Shown in pieces: positions 12,430 through 22,800 of a stretch of 64,000 nucleotides of DNA. Position 1 is the stretch's first letter. Each line of letters begins with the position of its first letter. The translations under genes and the position numbers were made by a program. The notes under the pieces are model-generated. The model was not told the DNA's origin, searched no databases, and saw nothing but the letters and a program-made list of their open reading frames with translations. Source of the DNA: Letharia columbiana (taxonomy: Eukaryota > Ascomycota > Lecanoromycetes > Lecanorales > Parmeliaceae); assembly GCF_014066305.1 (NCBI RefSeq), contig NW_023501056.1, positions 398,501 to 462,500 of the forward strand, in the 5' to 3' direction.

Positions 12430-14727
12430 TCAATCATAGAAGTCTGTAGGGTGATTCCAATCAATACTGTCGAAACAATCGAGAAAAGCTTCACTGTCCA
12501 TTGGCATTGCTTCATGTCCATTCCCACTACAATTTATATATATATCATTCTCGACGGAAATCTGGCGCAGCTCCGTCTGTACCACGCTCTGGTAATGCCT
12601 GCTGTTCTTCATCGTTGCTAGGTGTCGCCCGGGTGTCAAGAGCTTCATCCAAAATGCGAGCCGGCATCTTGCTTACTTCGCCGCAGGAAATTGTCATCTC
12701 CGGGGCGTGAGGCCAATTCAAAGGTATGAGATGAGAACGCTCAGATTTCTAATTAACTCGGGCTGGTGCATGAAGGCCGGCAAGCGGATGCCTGTTTTGA
12801 TTCTTTTACTTAGCTCTGCTGCCAAGATGCCTGCGCTTGTCACGCCGTAGATGAGAGTCTTCACATTGTCAATACAAAACTCGAGTATCGCAGCGTCACC
12901 GCGTAGATACTCACAAGCCAGGCATAATCTCTCTGCATCTCATATCTAGGAGTATGCTGCTCCACAACCACCATGACCAACGTAAGCATCTGCATTGTGG
13001 CCATGGCTACCTGCCAAGGAGTATTTGCACAAAAGTCTCTGGATGTGAAAGTCGCTGTTTACTTTCTCGAAATAGTTGGCAAGCAGCACGAGACAGGCTC
13101 CGAAAGCTTGTCCTGAGTCCCAGCAACTTCGTCTGTAGTGGAGATGAGCAGGGACATTATGCCAGGCTTGTTGGCAGCGTTGGAAGATGTCACGAAATTT
13201 TAGATTGGTCAGTAACGGATATCGGAATCGTGATGGACCTAGTTCAGCTTGTAGACCATATTTGCGCTCCTCGACCCAAGAGATAATTCTAGAATTTCCT
13301 CCCGAAAAAAGCTCATGATATACCGCAGACGCATGAAACTAGCAGGCTGGATGACTTCGTCTCGATTCCAGCCACCGGCATCAAGCTTAGAGAGTATTGC
13401 TTCCAATGCAGGACCTTCTAGCATAAGATCTTCATCAATGATATCCAAGGGCGATTTCATATCACAATAAAGCCGTGGAATCCTGGGTAGCCGCCCAAGG
13501 AAAGTGCACAAACTTTTGTCGGTCCTGTAAGCCGCTGCAAACATCTTCCTCCTACCTTCTTGAGGGAAACATATACTTCTGTCGAATCATGAGGTTCTTT
13601 GTGCAGACCCATGGCAAATATATTCATGGAAAGATCGCCTAGACGCTGCCAGACGAGGGGACCTAGACCAACGAAGGTTAGAGCATGAAGGAGACGTTGC
13701 TGAAAGCATAAAGCATACCTTAGTCTCCATAATGCATGGTGGAGAAAAGCAGATTTCCATAAAGATGCCAGATAAGGAGGTCGTCTACTACGGCGCCGTC
13801 TGCTCGACACAGCGCTACGCATGTCCTACTTGTCATCATCATGTCGTGTACGAACTTGGTCCGGTCGATGTCTTCTGCATTCTCGCTAGTCAGGGGTGAG
13901 GAATTTGGAGCTTTGACCATGGCAGATCGACCTGTTATAGCAAAAAAAAAAGCCAAGACATTCCCAACGTATACTCTGACCAGTAAACAGCGTATGGAAG
14001 TTGGCAGCGGTCGTCGAAGCAGGTACAATCAGTGGACGAAGAGTACTTTCTGTGATCTTTCGGGATAGAGCATGGTTCTTGGCACTAGGATCATGACCAC
14101 TCTCTGCGTCGAGAACCTCTTTGATGTGAGGAAGGGCAACCAAAACCAGCGGAGATGCCACCGTGAAACTTGAATCATCAAAAAATGACGACGAACAAGA
14201 TCTTCAAAGACCGAGAAGGGATGAAGGAGGGCGATGATCTTGTTCCCAGGCTCGAGCTGGTATTGATCTGCGCACGCTCTCTGCCGGCCAGTAAAGCCCC
14301 AGCTCTAGAACTTAGGACCTCGGATAAACGTCCACTGGCAGCGAGGCTGGGCGGCTCGTGATTAGCTCAAGCATTTGAGTCATCTTACGTAGGCGCCGAA
14401 GACAGCAATTGTTCCTTTGAGGAGATCCAAATCCGCTTATGTTTACAGTGTGGGGAATATGCTGATTTGGGATCTGATAAAACCTTCTTTCCCGACTGTC
14501 CAAGCCCCTATAGCAAACTGTAAGCCAAGATAGGCCAGCGTGTACACTATACCGTACCGTGGGGCGTTAATCGATCGAGCTTCTCCACACGGTCTAGTTA
14601 TCGGCGCGGGATGATAGAAGCACTGGTCAAGGAGACCACAAGATCTGCATTCCTCGCAGTTTGAAATGCTGCGATCACATTTGATCTTCGACTTTCCGCA
14701 TGGTCTCACATGATCTGCGTTTGCCAT
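12430..14727 (-). pseudogene. Decayed Zn2Cys6 transcription factor with fungal-trans domain
   Basis: Remains of a binuclear-zinc-cluster regulator are spread over all three minus frames. The N-terminus near 14727 shows KSKIKCDRS, CEECRSC and a final Cys, but the first Cys of the six is missing. Downstream come fungal-trans pieces in order: FHTLFTGQSIRWECLGFFF (about 14000), DLLIWHLYGNLLFSTM (about 13760), GPLVWQRLGDLSMNIFAMGLH (about 13640), AAAYRTDKSLCTFLGRLPR (about 13510), ILELSLGSRSANMV (about 13270), HYRRSCWDSGQAFGACLVLL (about 13100), YGVTSAGILAAEL (about 12840) and an acidic tail ending at 12430. Breaks include a one-base excess in the ten-base A run at 13942-13951, a frameshift near 13560, a stop after the YGD segment near 13720 and stops near 12715. 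Several independent lesions make inactivation more likely than missed introns. Confidence 0.75.
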
Positions 14728-15282
14728 TACGACGTTTCAGTATACTGTGCTCCGGTTGTAGGTCGCAATCTGGAAAACGCCTTGTTCACGAAGAAGAGAC
14801 CAAAGATTCAAAAGAAAGCGGATGCAGTTGCCAGACTGCCTGTGCCTTGAATAAGATGGGTCGGCCTGGAGGTTAACCTCGAGTAAAGGAACAAGCAAAG
14901 AATTGGCCAATAGAAGCTCATGTTGGCAACGATTGTTTAGCAGTGCCCCAGTCGAAGCTGACGGGAGCTGCTACCTCCTTTGCTAGCCAAAACCCAAATG
15001 TGGTTAGCAAAATAGCTCAAGTAGATCCTTTCGTAAGGTTCATGGAAATCAACCATCTTTACAATTACACAGCATGAGCTGCGTAAAGTATTCTACAGTT
15101 TTACTTACTTTACTCAACAATGGCCACCAGCGGCCAGCGGCTACCGCGCTTAATTTAAGTGGGGGCATTGTGTTCTAGTAGATAAGTCGACTTGGCGATT
15201 TCCTTCATCATTTTCATGAAAAAATAGTAGATCCCACAAAGTATAAGTACTGTCACCCTACGTTGAAAAAATAATTCCCGTC
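14728..15282. other. Promoter interval upstream of the Rpr2-type gene
   Basis: About 550 bp between the relic regulator and the Rpr2-type gene. It contains AT-rich and pyrimidine-rich patches near 15055-15120 and no coding signal. It probably serves as the promoter of the gene at 15283. Confidence 0.4.
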
Positions 15283-15888
15283 ATGGCCGACACGGCAGCC
15301 GAAGCCAAGCTGAGGTTTCTCCATGCCGCAGGACATCTATATTCAGCCACTGCGCCGGCCACCTCTGCGCAGCTGATGCTCCAACGGCGCCTCGAGATGG
15401 CTGGCAGTGCCGGGCCCAAGGGCAACGATGGGTCAAGCTCATCATGTAAGGCATGCGGTACTGTCTTGATCCCGGGATGGACATCGCAGATTAGCCGAGT
15501 TGACAAACGAGCGTCAAAAATGGCTAATCCAAAACCTGGATCCAAAAAGCATACCCGGGGAAAGCTCTCTCCAATTGCGGACAAGTATGTACGGGTCAAA
15601 TGTCTAGCTTGTCATCGCTTCGAGGATACGCCTTTACAGAAGTCCAAGCCAAGTAGTAACAGCGAGACGGCAAAGGCTACATCGCAGGCGACGTCTTCTT
15701 CAGATGCTAAGCTACAACTAGACCCAGAGTCAAGCCCGCTTGATAACTCTAGCAAGGCCAATAAGCGGCGAGAAAGGGCTCGAAAGAACAAAAGCGGACT
15801 GCAAGCTATGCTGGAGAAGTCCAAACTTCCTGCGGCACCTTCTTCTGGGTTTGGACTGGATCTTTTGGACTTCATGAAGCAGGATTGA
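15283..15888 (+). CDS. RNase P/MRP Rpr2/Rpp21/SNM1-type subunit
   Basis: Single-exon gene of 201 aa. The RNase P Rpr2/Rpp21/SNM1 family helps RNase P or MRP process precursor tRNA or rRNA in the nucleus. The N-terminal helical part (AEAKLRFLHAAGHLYSAT, about 5-25) is followed by a zinc ribbon whose ligands are Cys55/Cys58 (CKACG) and Cys107/Cys110 (CLACH). The C-terminal half is Ser/Lys-rich and low in complexity, with a basic KANKRRERARKNK stretch that could bind RNA or act as a nuclear signal, and ends FGLDLLDFMKQD. The start is the first ATG of the open frame, preceded by AT-rich DNA. The stop lies 28 bp from the stop of ORC6, so the two transcripts probably overlap at their 3' ends. Sequence alone cannot say whether it serves RNase P or MRP. 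Confidence 0.8.
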   Translation: MADTAAEAKLRFLHAAGHLYSATAPATSAQLMLQRRLEMAGSAGPKGNDGSSSSCKACGTVLIPGWTSQISRVDKRASKMANPKPGSKKHTRGKLSPIADKYVRVKCLACHRFEDTPLQKSKPSSNSETAKATSQATSSSDAKLQLDPESSPLDNSSKANKRRERARKNKSGLQAMLEKSKLPAAPSSGFGLDLLDFMKQD

Positions 15889-15916
15889 AGTTCTTATCTG
15901 TCGCACAATAGATCTT

Positions 15917-17131
15917 TCAGTCTGGCCCAACATCCATTTCTTGGCTGTTTTCTAGCTCTTCGATCCGAATCAAGATGTCCTTCTTCCACACCTGGTACTC
16001 ACGTCTTCTGTCATCACTGAGATAGTCTACCTGATCTCGCATCTGCAGACACGTTAGCTAAATCGTATGACAGCGCGGGAATGGGGAGGGAGGCCTCACC
16101 ATCGTGCCTAAACCTGCTTGGAGATAGTCCTGTTCCAGCGAGTCTCGTCTGCCAATAGTTCTCCTTGTCACAGGCAAAAGGCCTCCTTCATCCGCTTCGT
16201 AATCGCCAGGTCCGTCCTCTACATCATCTTCCGCTCCTTGATCCAAGCCGACACCGGACCCCGGGGTGATGTTCTCAAACCAGTCCATCCGGGTCCACTT
16301 CTGGTCCTTGACTTCACGCATACAGTTGTCAATATCAACATTCCCGGCCTCCATATAAGATTCATTCTTCCTAGCAGCATTGTTTATGATCTCTAACGCA
16401 TGGGTTCTCCGGTTTTGGTATTCTTTAGGTGCGGTCTCGGTACCAGCTAAGCGTGTCGTTACGAGGATGTAAACCGCGACTATCAATGCTGGTAGTTTGA
16501 CCGCGCTATGCTGCTCTTGGGAGGCTAGTATAGAGGAAATGCCGGCGAAGATGTGATGTGGAGCAGCGGGAGCTCCCATCTTATTGCAGAGCTGGCGTAT
16601 GACAGGCATTACCCATGCTGGAGCTTCAGCAGCGGAGGTTGATTGCCTACAGGGTGTCTTCTTCTGCCGCGTGTCTGGTCTGAGGGGCGTTGCCTTTGCT
16701 GAGGTTCTGGGCTTGGCTGGCGAAGACTGTGGTGTCAAGGTAGAAGTATTGTGTCTCGAGGGTCGGGCAGTCCGTCTTGTTCCTGCCGGTAGGGCGCTGT
16801 CAAGGTATCTGTAGAGCTTCTGGTACACCTTCGGGGGGCATGGTGGGCGAGGTTCGATCTTTGGTAGAGCTAGGGATTGCTTGAGTCTGTATAATACAAT
16901 CAGCCAGCTAGCTCAAATTCAGCCAATCAATCACTGGGATGCCTCACACCTTTCGCAAGCCAGATTAGCGCAGGCGTAGGACCTTGCGATTTCCTCGTCC
17001 GCCTTCAGACTGCTTGCTTTGCTGCGTGATTGCGCGAGTAGAGCGACTGCAAGCTCCAGGAGCTCCGGCGGTAGAGGACCAGTCAGGGTGGGGATGAGAC
17101 CCGTCAATGCTTGAGCCATAGATCTGTCCAT
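15917..17131 (-). CDS. ORC6: Origin recognition complex subunit 6
   Basis: Smallest ORC subunit, needed to load the MCM helicase at replication origins. Exons 17131-16950, 16886-16100 and 16042-15917 join in frame to 364 aa. The N-terminus has the family's TFIIB-like fold (QALTGLIPTLTGPLPPELLE, then DEEIARSYACANLACERLKQ), followed by a CPPKVYQKLYRYLDSAL segment, a Ser/Thr/Pro-rich linker (about 95-150) with possible CDK sites, a second helical domain (PAWVMPVIRQLCNKMGAP) and the conserved C-terminal piece (RDQVDYLSDDRRREYQVWKKDI), which the third exon supplies. Without the two introns both ends of the family would be lost, which supports the model. It runs tail to tail with the Rpr2-type gene. 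Confidence 0.9.
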
Positions 17132-17559
17132 CTTGGCCAGGCACCTGGGTCCTGGAAGCTGCTTACAGAAAGCTTAGGTGTACCGTGTACCCGATAAGGT
17201 GGTGCGGCTATTCTGTGCGTAGGCGAAACGCGTGCGATTGGAGCTTGGCGCGCGAATTGTAATGTAGAATGGCTCTAACTGTATTGAGCGGTAATTTATG
17301 TCACTGGTGTCATACAAGTAGAGAGTTAGCATATGCGAAACCCATGCCATTTCTTGGCATCATATCATCTCCCCAGTCTCCACCGCCGCCACGAAACTGG
17401 CATTCGTAATAACTCTCCATGTCTCCCCCCTCTCCTTCATAAATGATGGTAAATGGAAAATCAACTTGCTCCCTTCCTGTCAGGAATATCGAATATCGAA
17501 TATCCTTGCCTTTGTTTTCCAATCGTACCCATTTCACTTTCCAAACGTAAATCCACGAA
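17132..17559. other. Intergenic, ORC6 promoter side
   Basis: About 430 bp upstream of ORC6 and of the decayed transporter. No coding signal or repeat was seen; it presumably holds the ORC6 promoter. Confidence 0.4.
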
Positions 17560-19206
17560 ATGATGAATGAATCAATTCTGCTAGGATGCAGATCTTCGAA
17601 AGCGTCCATTTTGACGACGTTATGCCTGGCCTTCTTCGCCGTGAGTATAACTCCTCCTTCCATATGCTACCCTGTTCGCTGGCGCCCTGACGCCAAACTG
17701 CAGGATGAATATATTCACGGTCTCGTAAGCTTCTTGCCGTATCTCTTGCTCTTCACAAAATTGATATGATCCAGATTGTTCCCTCCTACCCTCCTGGTTG
17801 CCCACGAGGACGGGAACCCCCCAAGAAGAGGGTCTGTAGATGAACCTGCGTTCCATAGTCAGTAGTTGACAGTATGAAGTGCAATTCTGGACCTCGCCCA
17901 TGCTGGCGGCTTTCGGCTTTGCAAACCCATTAGGCTCACGTCCTTCTCCTCTTTGATTGCTTGCCCTCAGATGTTCGCTGATATCATCAAGCTTTCTTCT
18001 GCTGGCTCGCCAATCGGAGTCCTTCGCGAAAGATTTTTCTGCTTCTCGGTCTGCTCTTGCTGGGGGCCGCGACCGTGATGCTCAGTCTTGGAACAGACAT
18101 TCATGTTCTAGTCGTGAGTTGGTTCTTTCAGGATCTCTACGCCGCTATCATATATACCGGCGGACTGGTTCTTGTAAAGGATACGGTTGGCCTTGATGAG
18201 ATCGGGAAATGGATGGGCTTCGTGCTGTCATTCGCAAACGCAGGATTTCTCATATTGCCAACTCTGGGAGGACTCATTTACGGCAAGCTGGGCGCCAATG
18301 CTATCTTTCTTACCATGGGAATCAATGTTATGCTCGATATTATACTCAGGCTTGGTATGGTGGAGAAGGCCGGTCCGAGATCTAACCACCTACCTGAGAA
18401 TGGAGATAGGCAACCTGTGAGGTAGTGAATCCCACCGAAAATGACCCGTTGATAACAACCCCTGCTGCATCGCAATCACGCAGCGTTGAACACAACAAGC
18501 TTAGCGTCACACAAAGCTGAATGCCGAATTTTCTCATTCTGCGGGGAAGACCTACAATACTAGCGACAACGTACGGCGTCATGCTCGCACAGACACTCTT
18601 CACAAGCTTTGAAAAAGCGATGGTGTCCTCCCCATATTCGTTTAACAGATGTTTGGCTGGGGCTCCATTCATGCTGGTCTCATGTTTCTGACCGTCTCAG
18701 TCCCTACCCTTGTTGCTCCGTTGATCGGGATGCTCGCGGACAGGTATGGTCCTCGTTGGGTTGCAGCCGCAGGATTCACGCTAGCCTCAGTGATGCTAGC
18801 CTTGTTGCCTGAGGTCACCCGTAATAGTGCTGGCCAGATAGCACTTCTATGCGTGCTGCTCACGGTTCTTGGTAAGTTTGTGCGGTCGGAGGATTCGTGC
18901 TCATTGAATGAACTTATGACATGCTTCGCGTTTTCTCTCACTATCCCGCCGCTGGCGGCTGATTTGGCGTCCGCTGTCGAACACATCATTGGAGAAAACC
19001 CAGAGATCGGAGGCGAAGCAGGAGGCTATGGGCAAGCCTTTTACCTGCTCCATTGTGGCACATCGACAGAAGTGCTAACAGGTCCGTCGCCGGCTGGGTT
19101 CTTTCACGATACGTTCGGATGGAGGGTAATGGGCTGGACTTTGCCGGTGCTGAGTGCATCAGCTGTTTGGCCCATAGTAAGTCTTTTCATATTCCATACA
19201 ATATAG
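17560..19206 (+). pseudogene. Decayed MFS drug/monoamine-type transporter
   Basis: Pieces of a 12-TM major facilitator occur in the right order but in different frames. N-terminal SSKASILTTLCLAFFA joins DEYIHGLVSFLPYLL across a plausible intron (about 17639-17703). Next come WTSPMLAAFGFANPLG (about 17890), LANRSPSRKIFLLLGLLLLG (about 18010), a clean block at 18057-18425 (TM3-TM6, e.g. KDTVGLDEIGKWMGFVLSFANAG), then TLFTSFEKA (about 18590) and 18649-19206 with the second-half loop LIGMLADRYGPRW. Lesions: a frame change before LANRSPSRK, and a frame change plus TAA just before MFGWGSIHAG near 18645. Family resemblance is to the drug:H+ antiporter/vesicular monoamine type. With the relic regulator at 12.4-14.7 kb it may be the remnant of an accessory cluster. 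Confidence 0.72.
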
Positions 19207-19862
19207 GCGTCCGGTCGTTACTGCCCTGTTGGTGGCCGCGCCTCCGCTGAGACACTGTTCCTAGGCAGCGTTCACCGGTAATCAAGAGAGCGGTAGCAGA
19301 GAAGATCTTAACGTGGCATGACCTCCGAAGATATCTCTATTAACGTCATATGTCCTAGCCGTGCCTGAAAGTTCCATGGAGGACTGTTGGAACCGGACTA
19401 TCAGCCAGCTAAGAGGAGACGAGGGTCGTGGCCTTTCACACGGTCTCGTGATATGGAATAGTAGCTCTAGCCAATAGTAGACGGACCCCTATCTTGAAAT
19501 GATTGTAGAAAATTCAATCGAGTTTGTCATGCTGATATGAAGGTGAGATCCAATGTTGACTGCTTACGGCCGCTTTTTCATTTTAATTTAGACTACTCTT
19601 TGGCTCACTTTTGGCGGCAGAAGGGGTTCAGGAATGGAGACTAGGAGATTTGCTGTGCTCTATTAGAAAACCTGTCACTCAACTTTGAGACCTCTCCGTC
19701 AATGATTGCCGCAGATGCATTGAAATCGTCAGACACACACAGCCAATCCGCCCATTGTGGCACTCTGACACCACCCAAGCTATTCTCCTTCCCGTTCTAA
19801 CTGGAAGAAGAAAGCCTTGATCACCTCCTACCGCTAATGACCCTTCCAGCATCTACCTCTTC
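19207..19862. other. Intergenic, 3' side of the helicase gene
   Basis: About 650 bp between the relic transporter and the stop of the ZNFX1-like gene. No open frame of note, no repeat seen. Confidence 0.4.
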
Positions 19863-22800
19863 TCACCTCCCAAACTCCGCTTCCAGATCCATTGCCCGCG
19901 TCACCCCCGCCGCAGCCCGATGATCCGTCCCACCCACAGTAGCCCCACACTGCGGACACCTAGCCGTCTGCATCGGCATGCCGCACTCGCCCACTGTGAA
20001 AGGATGACCATTGGCGCAGTAATACCAGTGTCCCGTGCCTTGAAAGCTCTGCGCCATTGCCGCGTACACGGCTGCCTTCTCTACATTCGTCACGGGCGCG
20101 TAGAATGTCGCGTCACGAAGCATTTTCTCTGCTCCGGACACTTCCGCTGGCATGCCGGCTGTTTGACCGGGGTAAGTGTCGCAAATAATGCGTGCGAGGT
20201 GGAGTTGGTCGTGGGCACGATTAACCAGGGTGGTCATGTCTGCATCGGAGACGCTGGCTGAGCGGCCGCGCTCCAAAGCGACGAAGCGGGCCCAGTATAG
20301 GATGCCTTCGACTTCGTGTGTGGGTTGTTGCCGGGATCGGGATTCCTGTATCAGGCTCTCGCAGTCGTTTCGATTGACGGCAAGGCTGAGACGAACGTCT
20401 CCGGGGTTCTCCCCTGAAGCCGTTCCGCTCACGTGACTGACAAAATCGGAGAGTATGGCGTAATCGCAGCGGAGGAGTAGCACTGTTGCTAGGAGCCGAT
20501 TGCGGACTTGAAGTACGGAGGGTACGTCAGTGATTTCGGTGTTGACTCCACGATGTTTGCGGGCGTCTTGTATGAGACTGTGGATGCGGCTGATGGGTTG
20601 CTCTGCTTCGTCGACTTTTTTAAGAAATCTTCTGATGTCAATGCGGAGCAAGGAGATATCCTTGTATCTAGCATCTAATTTGAAGGTCTTGACAACGACC
20701 TTTATCTGTTCGTCACGAGATCCGATAAGTCTGATGGGTTCGAGGGAAAGCCTGTCAAGCGCTGAAGATAGCTGCGCCTGTCCAAGCAGCGGAGCTTTGG
20801 GGGTTTTCTGGTTGGTGACGGGCTCTCGGAGTTTGGCCTCTGCCTGCTCCATTCTGGAGGCTAAGGGAACAAACTGCGCGTTTGCCCAAACAATGAATTT
20901 CTTAGTCGCCTCGTCGATCCACGCTCGTCGAACTATGCGGCCATATCTATTGATATTGCGAAGAGGGCTACGGCACATGGGGCAATTTTTCAGCTCTGAG
21001 GTTGAGAATGGAACCGAGCTCGACTTCAATGCGACGATTGAGTCCTCAGCATCGGTGTCACCAGAGATGGTGTAGTACTTTGAAATCTCCATGTGGCCAT
21101 CCATGCTTTCCAGGGTGAGAATGTGACCACAAGATGGTATGATGCATGGGTTTTCGTCTAAATCCGTCTCGGCGTAGGTGGATCCCATGATGTAATCAAC
21201 CATCATGTCCTTGACCGACTCATCGGCGCACTTCTGACAGTATTGGACCTCTGGACATATCTCTCCACAGACAGAAGGACAACCATGACCACAATTCAGT
21301 GTCAACGAGCAGCGTTTGGAACATGGAAGCAGGTCACAGGGCACTGCGCAGGGCAATTTGCACTCGCCCCGGTGTGGACAGGACCAGGAGCATCTTTCGA
21401 CGCAAGGAATGCAAGGCTCGTGGCACTTCTTACTGCACCGTGAATGGCTACACCGAACTTCGCACGGCTCCAAGCAGAGCCGACACGGCTTATCCCCATG
21501 ACAAGCCTCGGAACACGCATGGCTGCAAGTGGTGTACGGTCTACCACATGGAGCCTTGCAGATACCGTGACTGATGCCCGAGGTACGGCCATCTTCACTT
21601 CGTGTGTTGCAGTCTCTGCAATTTTGTTTACAGTCGTGGCCACACCCGAGAGCACCGCCGCATGTAGCACTGCATGGATAATCTGGTGCAAGTGGAAGTT
21701 CATGGCAACGAACCTTTACAGTGTGCTTGCAACCTGGTATAACAGTTTCAACCGAGACAGGACATTGAAATGCATCTGGAGCTTGCGCTATGTAGCATGC
21801 CAACCGTGTTTGAACGTGCCCGCAAGATAGGACGACATTCGGCACCAGTTCACGACATTTCGAATCACAAGGGTCTCCGCAAAAATAACGACAGGCGTGG
21901 TCACAGCCTTTTTTGATCCTTTGGCAGCGTTCCAGACACCGAACGGCATTATGTAGCGGCTCGGAATGGCATTTGTTGATGCAGGCATGTCCGCAACTAA
22001 GCCGTGAGATGCATTTCCTGTTGCAGCCACCCTCGGGCGAGAAGATAGAGAAGTCGTCAGGGTTCGACACCTCGATTGGCGTCTCCTTGTGTCGGGGGCA
22101 ACATAGCGCTAGAGTCTGGCCTATGTTTCCGTCCTTCTCGAGGATTGTGATAACCTTATCCCACATGGGGGCAGGACGTGCGGTATGTGTGTTGCCGATG
22201 ATATACATTCCGTGGCGGGCGCGACTTAGCAAGACATTGATGCGATTCGACGTTTTGAGGAATCCACACTTCCTCTCGTCGTTACTACGGACCAATGAGA
22301 TGACGATGACTTTCGCTTCTTCTCCCTGGAAGTTGTCCACACTAGCGATCCTCAAGGCGTTCAACAACGTCGTCTTCCGGATATTACCTTTAATTGCAAC
22401 TGTCTCTTCTCCGCTGTCGTCCTCCAATCCCTTCGTCTCTAAGTCTTCGAGATCTCGGTCACCAACTACGATAGCGAAGGAGGATCCTAGGCGCTGTTTG
22501 AGCTTCTGCAACTGTCCCAAATAAGGAGTCAGAACTGCGATATCTTCGTTCCGGTAGGTGCCTTGGCGGACGAGATGGGACACCAGAGCGGCTGTCATTT
22601 CTACCTCCCAGGCATTAGACTTGGAAAATGACTGCGCCAAATTCGAGGATGAAGAATCCTCCTTCTCGTTATGATCGAGCCAGAAGAGACGTTTCCGCAT
22701 TCCGTCGACTTCTGGATAGGTCGATACCGAGGGGTAATCTTGCAACTTGGGATAGAGCGTGGATCTAACCAGCTCGGCGATCGATGGGTGCATCCGACGC

